Source: Candidatus Villigracilis propinquus (GTDB taxonomy: Bacteria; Chloroflexota; Anaerolineae; Anaerolineales; Villigracilaceae). Taken from it: a stretch of DNA of 64,000 nt. The position numbers and the translations under genes were made by a program. The notes below the pieces were generated by a model. The model was not told where the DNA came from and made no database searches. It was given only the letters and a program-made list of their open reading frames with translations. The stretch's first letter is position 1. Each line of letters begins with the position of its first letter. Positions 32,509-41,620 of this stretch are shown one piece after another. The stretch lies in NCBI GenBank assembly GCA_016714565.1, contig JADKDM010000014.1, positions 62,001-126,000 on the forward strand, read 5' to 3'.

Positions 32509-33969
32509 ATGAATACTAAAAAGCCTTACGAAACCCTTGACCCCGAAAACTGGGACGAGATGCGTGCGCTCGCACACCGCATGGTGGATGATGCGATCAC
32601 CTATCTTCAAACCGTGCGCGAACGTCCCGTCTGGCAGCCGGTGCCGGATGAGGTGGCCGCAAAATTTAATGTACCGGCTCCGCATGAGCCAATTGGCGCA
32701 GACGCAGCCTATAAGGAATTCTCCGAAACGATCCTGCCCTATCCGATGGGAAACATTCACCCGCGTTTTTGGGGATGGTACATGGGCGCAGGAACCGTCT
32801 TCGGTGCGCTGGCTGATTTCATGGCCGCGATCATGAATCCCAACCTTGGCGGGGGAAATCATGCCGCAAACCTGGTGGAAGATCAGGTGATCAACTGGAT
32901 CAAAGAGATGCTCAACTTTCCAAAAGACTCCAGCGGGCTGCTGGTGGGCGGCGGGTCCATGGCGAATTTCGTGGGCATCGCGGTAGCGAGAAATGTCAAA
33001 GCGGGGTTCGATGTCCGGGCATTGGGCATGCAGGCGTCGCCGCAGAAAATGACCGTGTACACATCCAGTGAGGCGCATAGTTCCGTTCAAAAAGCGGTGG
33101 AGCTGCTTGGGCTAGGCAATGACAATCTGCGGAAAATTCCAGTGAAGGCTGATTACTCGATCAACCTTGATCTCTTGGAACAACGCATGGCAGATGACCG
33201 CAAGGCAGGTCTGCATCCCATCTGCATTATTGGAACGGCGGGCACCACCAATACCGGCGCAATTGATGATCTGAACGCGCTTGCGGATCTATGCGAGCGT
33301 GAAAACCTTTGGTTCCATGTGGACGGCGCAATTGGGGCAGTGGCCATGTTGGGAGAACATATAAAACCAAAGCTCATCGGAATGGAACGGGCAGACTCCA
33401 TTGGGCTGGATCTGCACAAGTGGATGCACATTCCCTTTGAGGCTGGCTGTGTCATTGTGCGCTCTAAAAAATCTCATCGCGGCACGTTTTCACTTACCCC
33501 TGAATATCTGGCACACGAAACACGCGGACTGGCATCAGGCGACATATGGTTTAGTGAATATGGGCTGGAACTTTCACGTCAATTTCGCGCGCTCAAAGTG
33601 TGGATGTCGATTAAAGAACATGGACTCGATCGATTCGGGCGGATGATCGACCGCAACGTAGAGCAGGCACATTATTTTGGGGAACTGGTTCGCCTCGAAC
33701 CGACCCTTGAGCTGGTTGCCCCCATCGGCATGGACATCGTCTGCTTCCGCTTCAACCCCGGCGGGCTGAATGATGATGCGCTCAACATACTCAACAAAGA
33801 GATCCTGATGCAGCTCCATGAAAAAGGAATTGCCGCGCCATCCTACACAACTTTGGATGGCAAGTATTGTCTGCGAATCGCAATTGCCAACCACCGCAGC
33901 ACACAGGATGATTTTGATCTGCTGGCAAGGGAAGTCGTTCGGCTCGGGAAAGAATTTACTGTGAAATAA
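32509..33969 (+). CDS. Pyridoxal-phosphate-dependent decarboxylase (group II)
   Basis: A 486-residue fold-type I decarboxylase related to aromatic-amino-acid and glutamate decarboxylases. The PLP lysine is Lys304 in DLHKWMH, preceded by the FHVDGAIGAVAML Asp-containing strand and IIGTAGTTNTGAIDD. The LVGGGSMANFVGI phosphate-binding loop and the C-terminal LRIAIANHRSTQDD are typical. The amino-acid substrate cannot be fixed. It is a single gene between a repeat element and the poly-G region. Confidence 0.88.
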   Translation: MNTKKPYETLDPENWDEMRALAHRMVDDAITYLQTVRERPVWQPVPDEVAAKFNVPAPHEPIGADAAYKEFSETILPYPMGNIHPRFWGWYMGAGTVFGALADFMAAIMNPNLGGGNHAANLVEDQVINWIKEMLNFPKDSSGLLVGGGSMANFVGIAVARNVKAGFDVRALGMQASPQKMTVYTSSEAHSSVQKAVELLGLGNDNLRKIPVKADYSINLDLLEQRMADDRKAGLHPICIIGTAGTTNTGAIDDLNALADLCERENLWFHVDGAIGAVAMLGEHIKPKLIGMERADSIGLDLHKWMHIPFEAGCVIVRSKKSHRGTFSLTPEYLAHETRGLASGDIWFSEYGLELSRQFRALKVWMSIKEHGLDRFGRMIDRNVEQAHYFGELVRLEPTLELVAPIGMDIVCFRFNPGGLNDDALNILNKEILMQLHEKGIAAPSYTTLDGKYCLRIAIANHRSTQDDFDLLAREVVRLGKEFTVK

Positions 33970-34320
33970 GAAAAAGAAATGTGAGAAGTAAAACAAAGAC
34001 TCCCTGTTGTACCTCTTGCAAAAGTCATTGTTTCCCACAGGGCCCCGGGGGGAAAGAGGCGGGTGGGGGGTGTTCAAAAAAGAGCGTGGGGGTGGGTGGC
34101 GCCAAAACCGCGGGGGGGGGGGGGGCCAAGAAAGAGGTCAAATGAGGAACTGTCAGGCACAAATATTTACTCGCAACAATTTTCACAATTAAGCACAGTG
34201 AAGTAAGTAATAACTTTTTAAGAAAAGGGTACTTGTTCATACATATAATTTGCGTTATCATCTTTAAGTCAGGGGTGACCTCACCCCACCCACCTTATAT
34301 ATCTCTTAAGAGGAGAAGAT
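33970..34320. other. Intergenic region with long G-rich tracts
   Basis: Between 34038 and 34126 the + strand is dominated by G runs, including 14 consecutive Gs (34112-34125) and several runs of four to six. Composition differs sharply from the rest of the window. It could form G-quadruplexes, but a base-calling or assembly artefact is at least as likely. The last 60 bp hold the phnD leader with AGGAG at 34310-34314. Confidence 0.6.
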
Positions 34321-35454
34321 ATGAATAAACGTATGTATTTTGTATTGCTGACACTCATCGTAACCGCCTCGATGATCCTCAGCGCCTGCGCTCCCGCAGC
34401 CACCGAAGCTCCTGTTGCTACAGAAGCTCCCGCCACCGAAGCCCCCACTGAAGCACCCGTTGCCACAGAACCTCCGATGCCCGCCATCGGTTCCCCCGAG
34501 CACCCCATCAAAGTGTTGTTCGTCCCCTCTGTGGACGCGAACATCATCACCACTGGTGGTGAAGTTATGGCTGCCGCTTTGAACGAAGCCACCGGCCTCA
34601 CTTTCGAAGTGACCGTCCCGACTTCCTACGCCGCCACCATCGAAGAAATGTGCGCCTCTCCTGCCGACACCATGGCCTTCATCCCCGGCCTTGGCTACGC
34701 CATCGCCAGCCAGTTGTGCGGTGTGGATGTTGCTTTCAAAGCCATCCGCTTCGGCTATCCTGTCTATTGGGCTGAGTACATCGTCGCCCGTGACAGCGAA
34801 ATCCAGACCCTCGCCGACCTCGAAGGCAAGACCTGGGGTTATGGCGATCAGGGTTCCACCTCTGGTTACATGGTTCCCGCAGTTGAATTGGCCGAAGCTG
34901 GCATCACCCCCGGTGAGCAGGTTCAGACCGGCGGCCACAACCAGACCGTCACCGCTGTGTACAACGGCGAAGTTGATTTCGGTACCGTCTTCTATAGCGT
35001 TCCTTTGAACCCTGAAGGCGCCCCCCTCTTCACCTATGATGACTATCTGGCTGGTGGAATCTCCACCCTCGAACAATACGAAATCCCCGCCGAAGTGATC
35101 CCGAACTGCGCCCCCGATGCTGAAGGCAAGAAATTGCTCTGCGACGGCTACCGCGTTTTGGACGCCCGCGCCAACGTCCGCGTGGAAGCTCCTGATGTAA
35201 TGCAGAAAGTCCGCATCCTCGCTGTCTCCGCGGCCATCCCGAATGACACCCTGTCCTTCGGACCCGAATTCCCCGCCGACGTCCGCACTCAGATCGAAGA
35301 AGCTTTGCTCGCCTTCGCTGAGACCGAAGCCTGGGGAACCTCCATCGGCTCCGCTGACTTCTACGGCTGGTCTGGCATTGCCCCCGCCGAAGATGCCGAG
35401 TATGACATGGTTCGCGCCATGGTCGAAGCCACCGGCTACACACTTCCTGAATAA
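34321..35454 (+). CDS. phnD: Phosphate/phosphonate ABC transporter substrate-binding lipoprotein PhnD
   Basis: A 377-residue exported lipoprotein (lipobox LSAC, Cys23) with a Thr/Glu/Ala/Pro linker of about 25 residues before the binding domain. The domain shows the PhnD pattern IKVLFVPSVDA, MAFIPGLGYAIAS, DLEGKTWGYGDQGSTSGYMVP and DFGTVF. It binds a phosphorus oxyanion (phosphonate, phosphite or phosphate) for import. AGGAG precedes the ATG. A strong terminator and a second palindrome separate it from phnC, so it may be made in excess over the rest of the transporter. Confidence 0.9.
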   Translation: MNKRMYFVLLTLIVTASMILSACAPAATEAPVATEAPATEAPTEAPVATEPPMPAIGSPEHPIKVLFVPSVDANIITTGGEVMAAALNEATGLTFEVTVPTSYAATIEEMCASPADTMAFIPGLGYAIASQLCGVDVAFKAIRFGYPVYWAEYIVARDSEIQTLADLEGKTWGYGDQGSTSGYMVPAVELAEAGITPGEQVQTGGHNQTVTAVYNGEVDFGTVFYSVPLNPEGAPLFTYDDYLAGGISTLEQYEIPAEVIPNCAPDAEGKKLLCDGYRVLDARANVRVEAPDVMQKVRILAVSAAIPNDTLSFGPEFPADVRTQIEEALLAFAETEAWGTSIGSADFYGWSGIAPAEDAEYDMVRAMVEATGYTLPE

Positions 35455-35470
35455 GCTCCAAGGTTCGTAA

Positions 35471-35511
35471 AAAAATTAGGGGCAGGGACAAAATCCCTGC
35501 CCCTAATTTTT
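35471..35511 (+). terminator. Strong terminator after phnD
   Basis: A perfect 18-bp stem (35471-35488 with 35494-35511), 5-nt loop, T-run on the + strand. It can set a phnD-rich transcript ratio. Confidence 0.85.
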
Positions 35512-35521
35512 CTTAACCGAA

Positions 35522-35585
35522 AAACCCTAAAGGTCTCTTTTGCAATCGAAGGCACGTTATTTTGCACGAAAGACCTTTAGGGTTT
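35522..35585. repeat. AGGTC-type hairpin repeat, copy 2 (AAACCCTAAAGGTCT)
   Basis: A 15-bp perfect stem (35522-35536 with 35571-35585) around a 34-nt loop. Same AAANCCT/AGGTCT style as the hairpins at 22521 and 56057. Non-coding, between phnD and phnC. Confidence 0.65.
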
Positions 35586-35678
35586 CAATTTGAAAATTAG
35601 CAACAGATATATTTTATAATAGCCTTTCAAGATTTTCAGCGCATCGCTGCGCTGCATCATAGTTTTCAGGACATCACC

Positions 35679-36432
35679 ATGCTTCAAATAAAAAACCTGA
35701 CCAAAATTTATGACGGCGGAGTCAAGGCGCTCGACGACGTCAGCTTTGAAGTACCAGACGGACAGTTCCTTGCAGTCATCGGGCTGAGCGGATCGGGCAA
35801 ATCCACCTTGCTGCGCTGCATCAATCGATTGATCGAGCCGACCTCCGGGGCAGATCCTCTGGAACGGCGAAGATATCACCGCCGCATCCCAGGAGGAAAT
35901 GCGCCGCATCCGACGCAAGATCGGCATGGTCTTTCAACACTTCAACCTTGTCCACCGCTCGAAGGTGATCACGAATGTGCTCGCGGGTCGGCTGGGCTAT
36001 GTCAACCCTGCGTGGAGTCTGTTGAACCGCTTCCCAAAAGAAGATGTGGAAAAAGCCATCAAACAATTGGAGAGGGTCGGGATCGCGGAAAAGGCATATC
36101 AACGGGCGGATGAATTGAGCGGCGGACAGCAGCAACGCGTTGGCATTGCCCGCGCGCTCATGCAGGACCCGAAGATGGTTCTGGCCGATGAGCCTGTTGC
36201 CAGTCTGGATCCTGTTCTCGCGCACAGCATCATGAGCCATCTCGAAGACATCAACAAAAATGACGGTGTCAGCGTGCTATGCAGTTTGCATTTTCTTGAT
36301 CTGGTTCATCGCTATGCAGACCGGGTGGTCGCGCTCAATGAAGGCAAATTGGTATTTGAAGGATTGCCAAAAGATATCGACGATAACAAATTCAAAGAAA
36401 TTTACGGCCGCGATGCGGAACGGGTAGGATAG
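35679..36432 (+). CDS. phnC: Phosphonate ABC transporter ATPase PhnC (frameshifted)
   Basis: ATPase of the phnDCE importer. The first frame gives the N-terminus with Walker A GLSGSGKS (35-42) up to EPTSG; the rest (ILWNGEDITAASQEEMRRIRRKIGMVFQHFNLV, signature LSGGQQQRVGIARAL and Walker B MVLADEPVASLDP) continues in another frame. One surplus G in the GGGG at 35847-35850 explains the shift; without it a normal full-length PhnC is read. With phnD and phnE intact on both sides, a sequencing error or very recent mutation is more likely than old decay. Confidence 0.85.
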
Positions 36433-36437
36433 CCGCC

Positions 36438-38276
36438 ATGAAAAATAATAAAAAAGCATCCCCCTGGAAATCCATAAAAACCGGCCTGTACACGTTATTG
36501 GCGCTGGTCATTTTTGCGTACGGCTTTCAGATCACCAAAGTGGATCTGGAAGAACTGCGCAGCGAAAACCGCCAGCAGAGTTTGGTGCGCGTATTGCGCG
36601 CGCTTGCCCAGCCTGAGATATTTGAATACGATCAAGTGGAAGAGGTTGTCAACTATCCGATCCACGTCCCCTGCCTTTCGGACGGGAGTCAGGCTCAGGC
36701 ACCGGAGCGAGGCGCTTCTGATCCTTATGTCGTTATCACCCCGGCTTGTGCAAATCCCGGTGATGTGATCCAGGTCGAAGGATTCAATTTTGCTCCTCTC
36801 ACCGTGGGGCCAATACGATTCATCCCCGGTAATGACCCGGCCAACGTGGTATCCCTCGGCCGCGAAAATGCAGAGACCGATTCAGAAGGGCATTTCATCG
36901 TCAGCATGGAAATCCCGGATCGTGTCAGTGATGATGCCCAGTTTATTCGCGCCACACTCCGCAGGAATATCGGCTTGCCCCATTTTTCAAAAACGGCATA
37001 CGATACCTGGAGCAAGATCGTTGAAACTGTATTTCTTGCGCTGCTGGCAACCGTGTTCGGCACATTCCTCGCCATACCACTTAGTTTTATCGCCGCGCGC
37101 AACTTGATGAAGACGGTCAAAAGCCCATTGACCAGCATTTCCCTTTCCATTTTGGGATGGCCGATAGGGATCGTGATCGGATTTTTGCTCGTGCGCGGAG
37201 TTGGCAATTTTAGCGCTGCAATTGGTTCGAATGTTTTGGTGAACCTGGCAAGTATTATCGTTTCGCCCATGCTCGCCTGGTTCGGTATTCGTTGGGCTTT
37301 GCCTCAGGAGGAAATTACCCGTCCAAGTCAGTCCATGCGCTTTGCCCGCCTCGGTGTAATTTTGCTGGTAGTGTTGATAAGTTTTTACGGGTTATTCCAA
37401 CTAGCTAACTTGACAATGAGCCTTGGACAGACTCTTCAGGCAGCCCTCGGCTCGTTTGGTTTCCTTGGGTATTTCCTCTTCCAGGTTGGGGATATTGTTG
37501 CCATCATTACACCTGTTCTGGGCGGTCTTGCTGCTGGTGCAACCCTTAGCAGTATTTTAGGACGCGCGGGACAACTTGGCTCTGAGAGATTACCCGCTTC
37601 TGGAATAAAAACCCTGAACCTGATCCTGACCACCATCGCCGGGATCACGATCATGGGACTGCTTGGACAGTTGATCGAATGGCTCTATGAAATTGGCGAA
37701 CCCATGTATACCCTTTGGATGCCAATTGCAGTGGGCGCCATTGCCGGTTTCCTGCTTGCGGCGTTGACCAAACCCAAGGACTCCCTGCCCATCGGCATGG
37801 TGATCTATTCCATCACCCGCACCATCCTCAATGCCCTGCGCTCCGTGGAAGCTCTGGTGATGGCCATCGTGTTCGTGATCGCGGTGGGCATCGGTCCGTT
37901 CGCCGGTGTGATGGCGCTTGGACTGCATACCATCGTCAGCCTTGCAAAACTTTATTCTGAGCAGGTGGAAAGCATTCTGGCTGGTCCATTGGAAGCGATC
38001 GAGGCCACAGGTGCGAACCGCTTGCAGACCATTATCTATGCTGTCATCCCGCAGATCGTTCCACCCTACATTTCCTACACCATGTATCGTTGGGACATCA
38101 ACGTGCGTATGTCCACCATCATCGGCTTTGTGGGCGGCGGCGGTATCGGCTTCCTGCTTCAGCAGAACATTAACCTGCTCAACTACCGCGCGGCCAGCGC
38201 TCAAATGCTCGCGATCGCGATCGTAGTTGCCAGCATGGACTATATCAGTTCAGAATTGCGCGAACGAGTGATCTAA
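36438..38276 (+). CDS. phnE: Phosphonate ABC transporter permease PhnE, long form with extracytoplasmic domain
   Basis: At 612 residues it is about twice the length of ordinary PhnE. After a first helix (about 17-31) comes an exported segment with a beta-rich, IPT/Ig-like domain (about 97-175: VVITPACANPGDVIQVEGFNF). The transmembrane domain begins near 190 (TWSKIVETVFLALLATVFGTF), has extra helices in its middle (about 310-450), and ends with the EAA loop GPLEAIEATGANRLQTIIYA and a GGGGIGF segment. It follows phnC by 5 nt. The extra domain may dock PhnD or the cell envelope; this is inference. Confidence 0.85.
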   Translation: MKNNKKASPWKSIKTGLYTLLALVIFAYGFQITKVDLEELRSENRQQSLVRVLRALAQPEIFEYDQVEEVVNYPIHVPCLSDGSQAQAPERGASDPYVVITPACANPGDVIQVEGFNFAPLTVGPIRFIPGNDPANVVSLGRENAETDSEGHFIVSMEIPDRVSDDAQFIRATLRRNIGLPHFSKTAYDTWSKIVETVFLALLATVFGTFLAIPLSFIAARNLMKTVKSPLTSISLSILGWPIGIVIGFLLVRGVGNFSAAIGSNVLVNLASIIVSPMLAWFGIRWALPQEEITRPSQSMRFARLGVILLVVLISFYGLFQLANLTMSLGQTLQAALGSFGFLGYFLFQVGDIVAIITPVLGGLAAGATLSSILGRAGQLGSERLPASGIKTLNLILTTIAGITIMGLLGQLIEWLYEIGEPMYTLWMPIAVGAIAGFLLAALTKPKDSLPIGMVIYSITRTILNALRSVEALVMAIVFVIAVGIGPFAGVMALGLHTIVSLAKLYSEQVESILAGPLEAIEATGANRLQTIIYAVIPQIVPPYISYTMYRWDINVRMSTIIGFVGGGGIGFLLQQNINLLNYRAASAQMLAIAIVVASMDYISSELRERVI

Positions 38277-38286
38277 AATCATTCAC

Positions 38287-38330
38287 TAAACAAAAAGGAC
38301 TGGCTTTTCGGAGCCAGTCCTTTTTGTTTA
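38287..38330. terminator. Bidirectional terminator between phnE and the desaturase gene
   Basis: A 19-bp perfect stem (38287-38305 with 38312-38330) and 6-nt loop. The arms include A-runs and T-runs, so it works in both directions; it overlaps the desaturase stop codon. Confidence 0.85.
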
Positions 38331-39341
38331 CATCTTATCGCTTTGCGTTTGCATCTTATATTTTTTGACTGCGCGCCAGCCGACAAGCATCTTTTCTTTT
38401 TCATCCCACAAGCGGAAGTAGAGCGACTTCAAACTATCGCGGAAGGTAAGCGGCTCGATCTGGAAGATGGGATTTTCATTATGGCATTCCTCCAGCTTGT
38501 AGTTCGGGATCTTCGGACTGAGGTGATGAATGTGATGAAAACCGATATTGCCCGTGAACCATTGCAAGACCTTGGGGAGTTTGTAGAAGGAACTGCCGTC
38601 CATGCCGGCTTTGAAGAACTCCCAATTCTGGTGGCGTTCCCAATAGGTCGGCTCAAAGTTGTGCTGCACGTAGAACAACCACACGCCCGCGCCGCACGCC
38701 ATGAGCAGAATGGGGATCTCAATCAGCAAATATGCCTGCCAGCCGATATGATAGATCGTCCAGCCAACAAAGGCGAAGAGGGCGATGTTCGTCCAGATCA
38801 CGCTGTTCTTTTCACGGACACCCGCGTTCTTTTCCCAAAAGCGGTGACCAAACGCAAAGACGATCAACGCGCCAACAGTGAACAAGATGAACGGGTTTCG
38901 CATCACGCGATAGCCGAATTTCTTGTACCAGGGAGCGGCGAGGTATTCCTCAACCGTCATGGTATAGACGTCACCAATGCCGCGGCGGTCAAGATCACCG
39001 GCGGTGGCGTGGTGGATGGCATGGGAATGTTTCCACGCATAGTAGGGAGTCCACACGGCCACGCCGAGGAGAAGACCCAGGCGGTTGTTCGCCAGCGGGG
39101 TGCGGAAGAAACTGCCATGGCAACAATCATGGAAGATGATGAACATCCGCACCATGAAGCCTGCTGCGGGAATGGTTAGCAGAAAGGTCAGCCAGTATCC
39201 GATCTCCAGACTGCGATATGCGAGATACCACAGGACAAAGAAGGGGATGGCTGAATTAACCACCTGCCATAGACTACGCCACGTTTCAGGGTAGGCATAT
39301 TTTGCTACCACTGACTGCCATTTGATTTTTCCAATACTCAT
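38328..39341 (-). CDS. Fatty acid desaturase
   Basis: A 337-residue membrane diiron enzyme that introduces a double bond into acyl chains using oxygen. Three histidine boxes are visible: HDCCH, HSHAIHH and HHIHH, with four to six membrane helices between them. The ATG at 39341 is preferred to one 12 nt upstream because GGAG lies 6 nt before it. The layout resembles the DesA/omega-6 group. Presence of an O2-dependent desaturase indicates an organism exposed to oxygen. Confidence 0.88.
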   Translation of the reverse strand: MSIGKIKWQSVVAKYAYPETWRSLWQVVNSAIPFFVLWYLAYRSLEIGYWLTFLLTIPAAGFMVRMFIIFHDCCHGSFFRTPLANNRLGLLLGVAVWTPYYAWKHSHAIHHATAGDLDRRGIGDVYTMTVEEYLAAPWYKKFGYRVMRNPFILFTVGALIVFAFGHRFWEKNAGVREKNSVIWTNIALFAFVGWTIYHIGWQAYLLIEIPILLMACGAGVWLFYVQHNFEPTYWERHQNWEFFKAGMDGSSFYKLPKVLQWFTGNIGFHHIHHLSPKIPNYKLEECHNENPIFQIEPLTFRDSLKSLYFRLWDEKEKMLVGWRAVKKYKMQTQSDKM

Positions 39342-39393
39342 TTTTATCTCCATTTCTTATTAAAATCATAACACTGGTTCGCGCTCGCAGATG

Positions 39394-40617
39394 CTATTTT
39401 GCGCTACCCATGCTTTGGTATTCCAGATAGGCAGTCACCCCATTGATCCAGTGCTGCAAACCATCCACACGAATGGATGGCACTTCACAACTGTCGAAAA
39501 TGCCACCCTTGTAATTCAATAATACCTCATTGTTAAGGTCAAAGTTACAGTCATTATCCGGCAATTGCCGCGCCTGCACGAATGTAATGAAGGTACTGGT
39601 TTCACGGTCCAGCCATTCATGTTCGGCTCCTGAAAGATAAAACGCCTGCGCGAGGGATGCAAGAGCTTCGATCTTCGTAGCCGTGGAAACACTGGAATTG
39701 ATCTTGGTCAAGGAACGGACTTGTCCTTCAATAACCGCCTCTGCGATCTTCACTGCGTACTCCTTGTCGGTCTGGCTGAGTTTATCCAAACGGGCAAGCA
39801 TGGCAAAGGCATAGCCATGCCAGTGATCTTCCGAGACCGGCTGCGTGACCATGTAATCATTCACTTCATGCGCCTGTTCCAGCCAGAATTTATTGCCGGT
39901 CATCTCGTACAATTCCAGAAGCGCGCACAAACTTTCACCGGGAAAATTGGCGGCAAAATAATCAGTGTCCACTGCGCCTTTGAGATGCGGGTCAAATGAA
40001 TGATAGAAACTGCCATCCGGCTTGCGCATGGAGACGATGAAATATCCGAGGTCCATTGCGGTGGTGAGGAGGTTGCGGTCACCAAGGATGAGGTCACCGG
40101 TGGCCTGCCAGCGTTTGTAGATTGCGTCCACGGTTAATGCCGCACCGCCCAGCGGACAGCCGCCATCCGTGTACAGGCAGGTGCCTGTAAATTTTTGCGG
40201 GTCGCTGATCAGCAATCCCATGTAATGATCGAGGGCAAGGTCACCGGCCTCACAATATTTTGAATCACCTGAGACCCGGCACACGGTATAGAGAGACCCG
40301 GTCCCAGCCATCAAGCGGACATACGAAGGCGTGTAGGAACGCTCGCCAGTCATAAAGTCAACCTGATAGGAAAGTTCTCCATTCACCAACTGCTGGTGGA
40401 TAAGATAATCACCCGCCGCGATGACCGAGTCTTTTAGCGGGCTGTCTTCAATTGAAATTGTTTCGGGGATAAGCGCAGGGGTAAATGTTGGAGTTGCAGG
40501 CAGGTTTGGGATCGCTGTGCCAACAATCTGCTGCGGCTGGGAACGCTGCGTCAAAAAATAGGCAACGCCAGCCAGGGACAACACAGCCGCAACAACCCAG
40601 CCGATCTTTCTAGGCAT
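39394..40617 (-). CDS. Membrane-anchored alpha/alpha-barrel protein (glycosidase-like)
   Basis: A 407-residue protein with an N-terminal membrane anchor or signal (5-25), a Pro/Thr-rich linker (30-50) and a long helical region with repeated pairs that looks like an (alpha/alpha)6 toroid. Such folds occur in six-hairpin glycosidases, epimerases and terpenoid cyclases. Two Cys pairs (TVCRVSGDSKYC and GTCLYTDGGC) may form disulfides outside the cell. No catalytic signature was recognised. It is the last gene of a four-gene - strand run. Confidence 0.65.
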   Translation of the reverse strand: MPRKIGWVVAAVLSLAGVAYFLTQRSQPQQIVGTAIPNLPATPTFTPALIPETISIEDSPLKDSVIAAGDYLIHQQLVNGELSYQVDFMTGERSYTPSYVRLMAGTGSLYTVCRVSGDSKYCEAGDLALDHYMGLLISDPQKFTGTCLYTDGGCPLGGAALTVDAIYKRWQATGDLILGDRNLLTTAMDLGYFIVSMRKPDGSFYHSFDPHLKGAVDTDYFAANFPGESLCALLELYEMTGNKFWLEQAHEVNDYMVTQPVSEDHWHGYAFAMLARLDKLSQTDKEYAVKIAEAVIEGQVRSLTKINSSVSTATKIEALASLAQAFYLSGAEHEWLDRETSTFITFVQARQLPDNDCNFDLNNEVLLNYKGGIFDSCEVPSIRVDGLQHWINGVTAYLEYQSMGSAK

Positions 40618-40635
40618 ATCTTTTCATTTCGCTAT

Positions 40636-41298
40636 TCAAGGGATCTTCGCCTGTAGATCCTGCAAAGAGACATTTGCCAATGAAGAAACCGTCAAGTCGC
40701 CGGAGACGCCCATCTTTGAAGTTAATGGATTGGGGGCAGCCACCACGAAGATCTTTGCGCGGCGGGCGGCCTCCACGCCGTTGAGCGAATCCTCAAAAAC
40801 CACCGCCTCCGTATTCTGGACTTTTAGCATCTCCAACGCCTTCAGGTAGATATCCGGGTTGGGTTTTGTTCGGCCAGGCGCAACATCATCCTGACAAATG
40901 ATATGTTTGAAATAATGGAAGATTCCAAGCCGCTTCGCGTGCGTATCCACCCAGGAATGCGGCGAGCTGGAACCGATGGCAACCTGCACGCCCTGCTCGC
41001 GCGCCTGCTCGATCAAGTTGATCACGCCCGGCATGATCTCGCTGGCGTGGATGAGCAGGTCTGATTCTCTTCGGTAGCGAATGCGCATCGAAGCAGGCTC
41101 CAGCCGTCCCTGAGAGAGAAGCGCAAGATGTTCAGCGGCGTCAAAGGTCGAGATGCCGTATCCACCGATCGTTTTTTCCCATTCGCCCACCGGAAGTTCA
41201 AATCCATGTTCGCGATAAATGGATTGCCAAACCAACACTTCGGGTGTCTCGGTATCAAGGATCAACCCGTCAAAGTCAAAGATAAGTGCCTTTAACAT
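40636..41298 (-). CDS. HAD-superfamily phosphatase, beta-phosphoglucomutase-like
   Basis: A 220-residue HAD-IA hydrolase. The nucleophile motif is DFDGLILDTE (Asp9 and Asp11 region), motif II is GSSSP, motif III is KPNPDIYLKAL and motif IV is VFEDSLNGVEAA. The alpha-helical cap after motif I fits sugar-phosphate phosphatases or beta-phosphoglucomutases. The substrate cannot be fixed. It starts 1 nt after the 106-residue gene on the same strand, so the two are coupled. Confidence 0.88.
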   Translation of the reverse strand: MLKALIFDFDGLILDTETPEVLVWQSIYREHGFELPVGEWEKTIGGYGISTFDAAEHLALLSQGRLEPASMRIRYRRESDLLIHASEIMPGVINLIEQAREQGVQVAIGSSSPHSWVDTHAKRLGIFHYFKHIICQDDVAPGRTKPNPDIYLKALEMLKVQNTEAVVFEDSLNGVEAARRAKIFVVAAPNPLTSKMGVSGDLTVSSLANVSLQDLQAKIP

Positions 41299-41299
41299 A

Positions 41300-41620
41300 T
41301 TACGGAAACCGCCTTACGAAATCTGAAATTGCTTCCCAAATTTTTATTTCCTTCACGCCTTCGGTATTGATCACATCCAGCACCGAAGTGAGCGCGGCCT
41401 TCATTGCCACGTATTCACGCTGCGCATCCGAAGCGGTGCCGAAGAAGCGCGTATGATCTGCCCAGCCATACAGGTTGCAGGAAACCGAAATATATCCGCT
41501 GCCGCGTTTGAAGGTGATACGTCCACCGCCGGGATGCACCTCATCGCGCATGATCAAACCGCCCTCTGCGCTTATTTTTCCTATACTGCGGCCGTTGTCG
41601 TACGCAGACCAATTACTCAT
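41300..41620 (-). CDS. Conserved-looking hypothetical protein, 106 residues
   Basis: Not recognised. A small soluble protein with a beta-rich N-terminal half (GGLIMRDEVHPGGGRITFKRGSGYISVSC) and a helical C-terminal half. It overlaps the upstream gene by 8 nt and abuts the HAD gene downstream, so it is translated as part of a tight operon. Confidence 0.7.
   Translation of the reverse strand: MSNWSAYDNGRSIGKISAEGGLIMRDEVHPGGGRITFKRGSGYISVSCNLYGWADHTRFFGTASDAQREYVAMKAALTSVLDVINTEGVKEIKIWEAISDFVRRFP

Noticed and set aside
34007..34192. Open frames through the G-rich tract
   Set aside because: They encode Gly/Arg low-complexity sequence created by the poly-G runs, with no ribosome site or domain.
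38343..39179. Long + strand frame opposite the desaturase
   Set aside because: Antisense shadow of the desaturase with its histidine boxes on the other strand.
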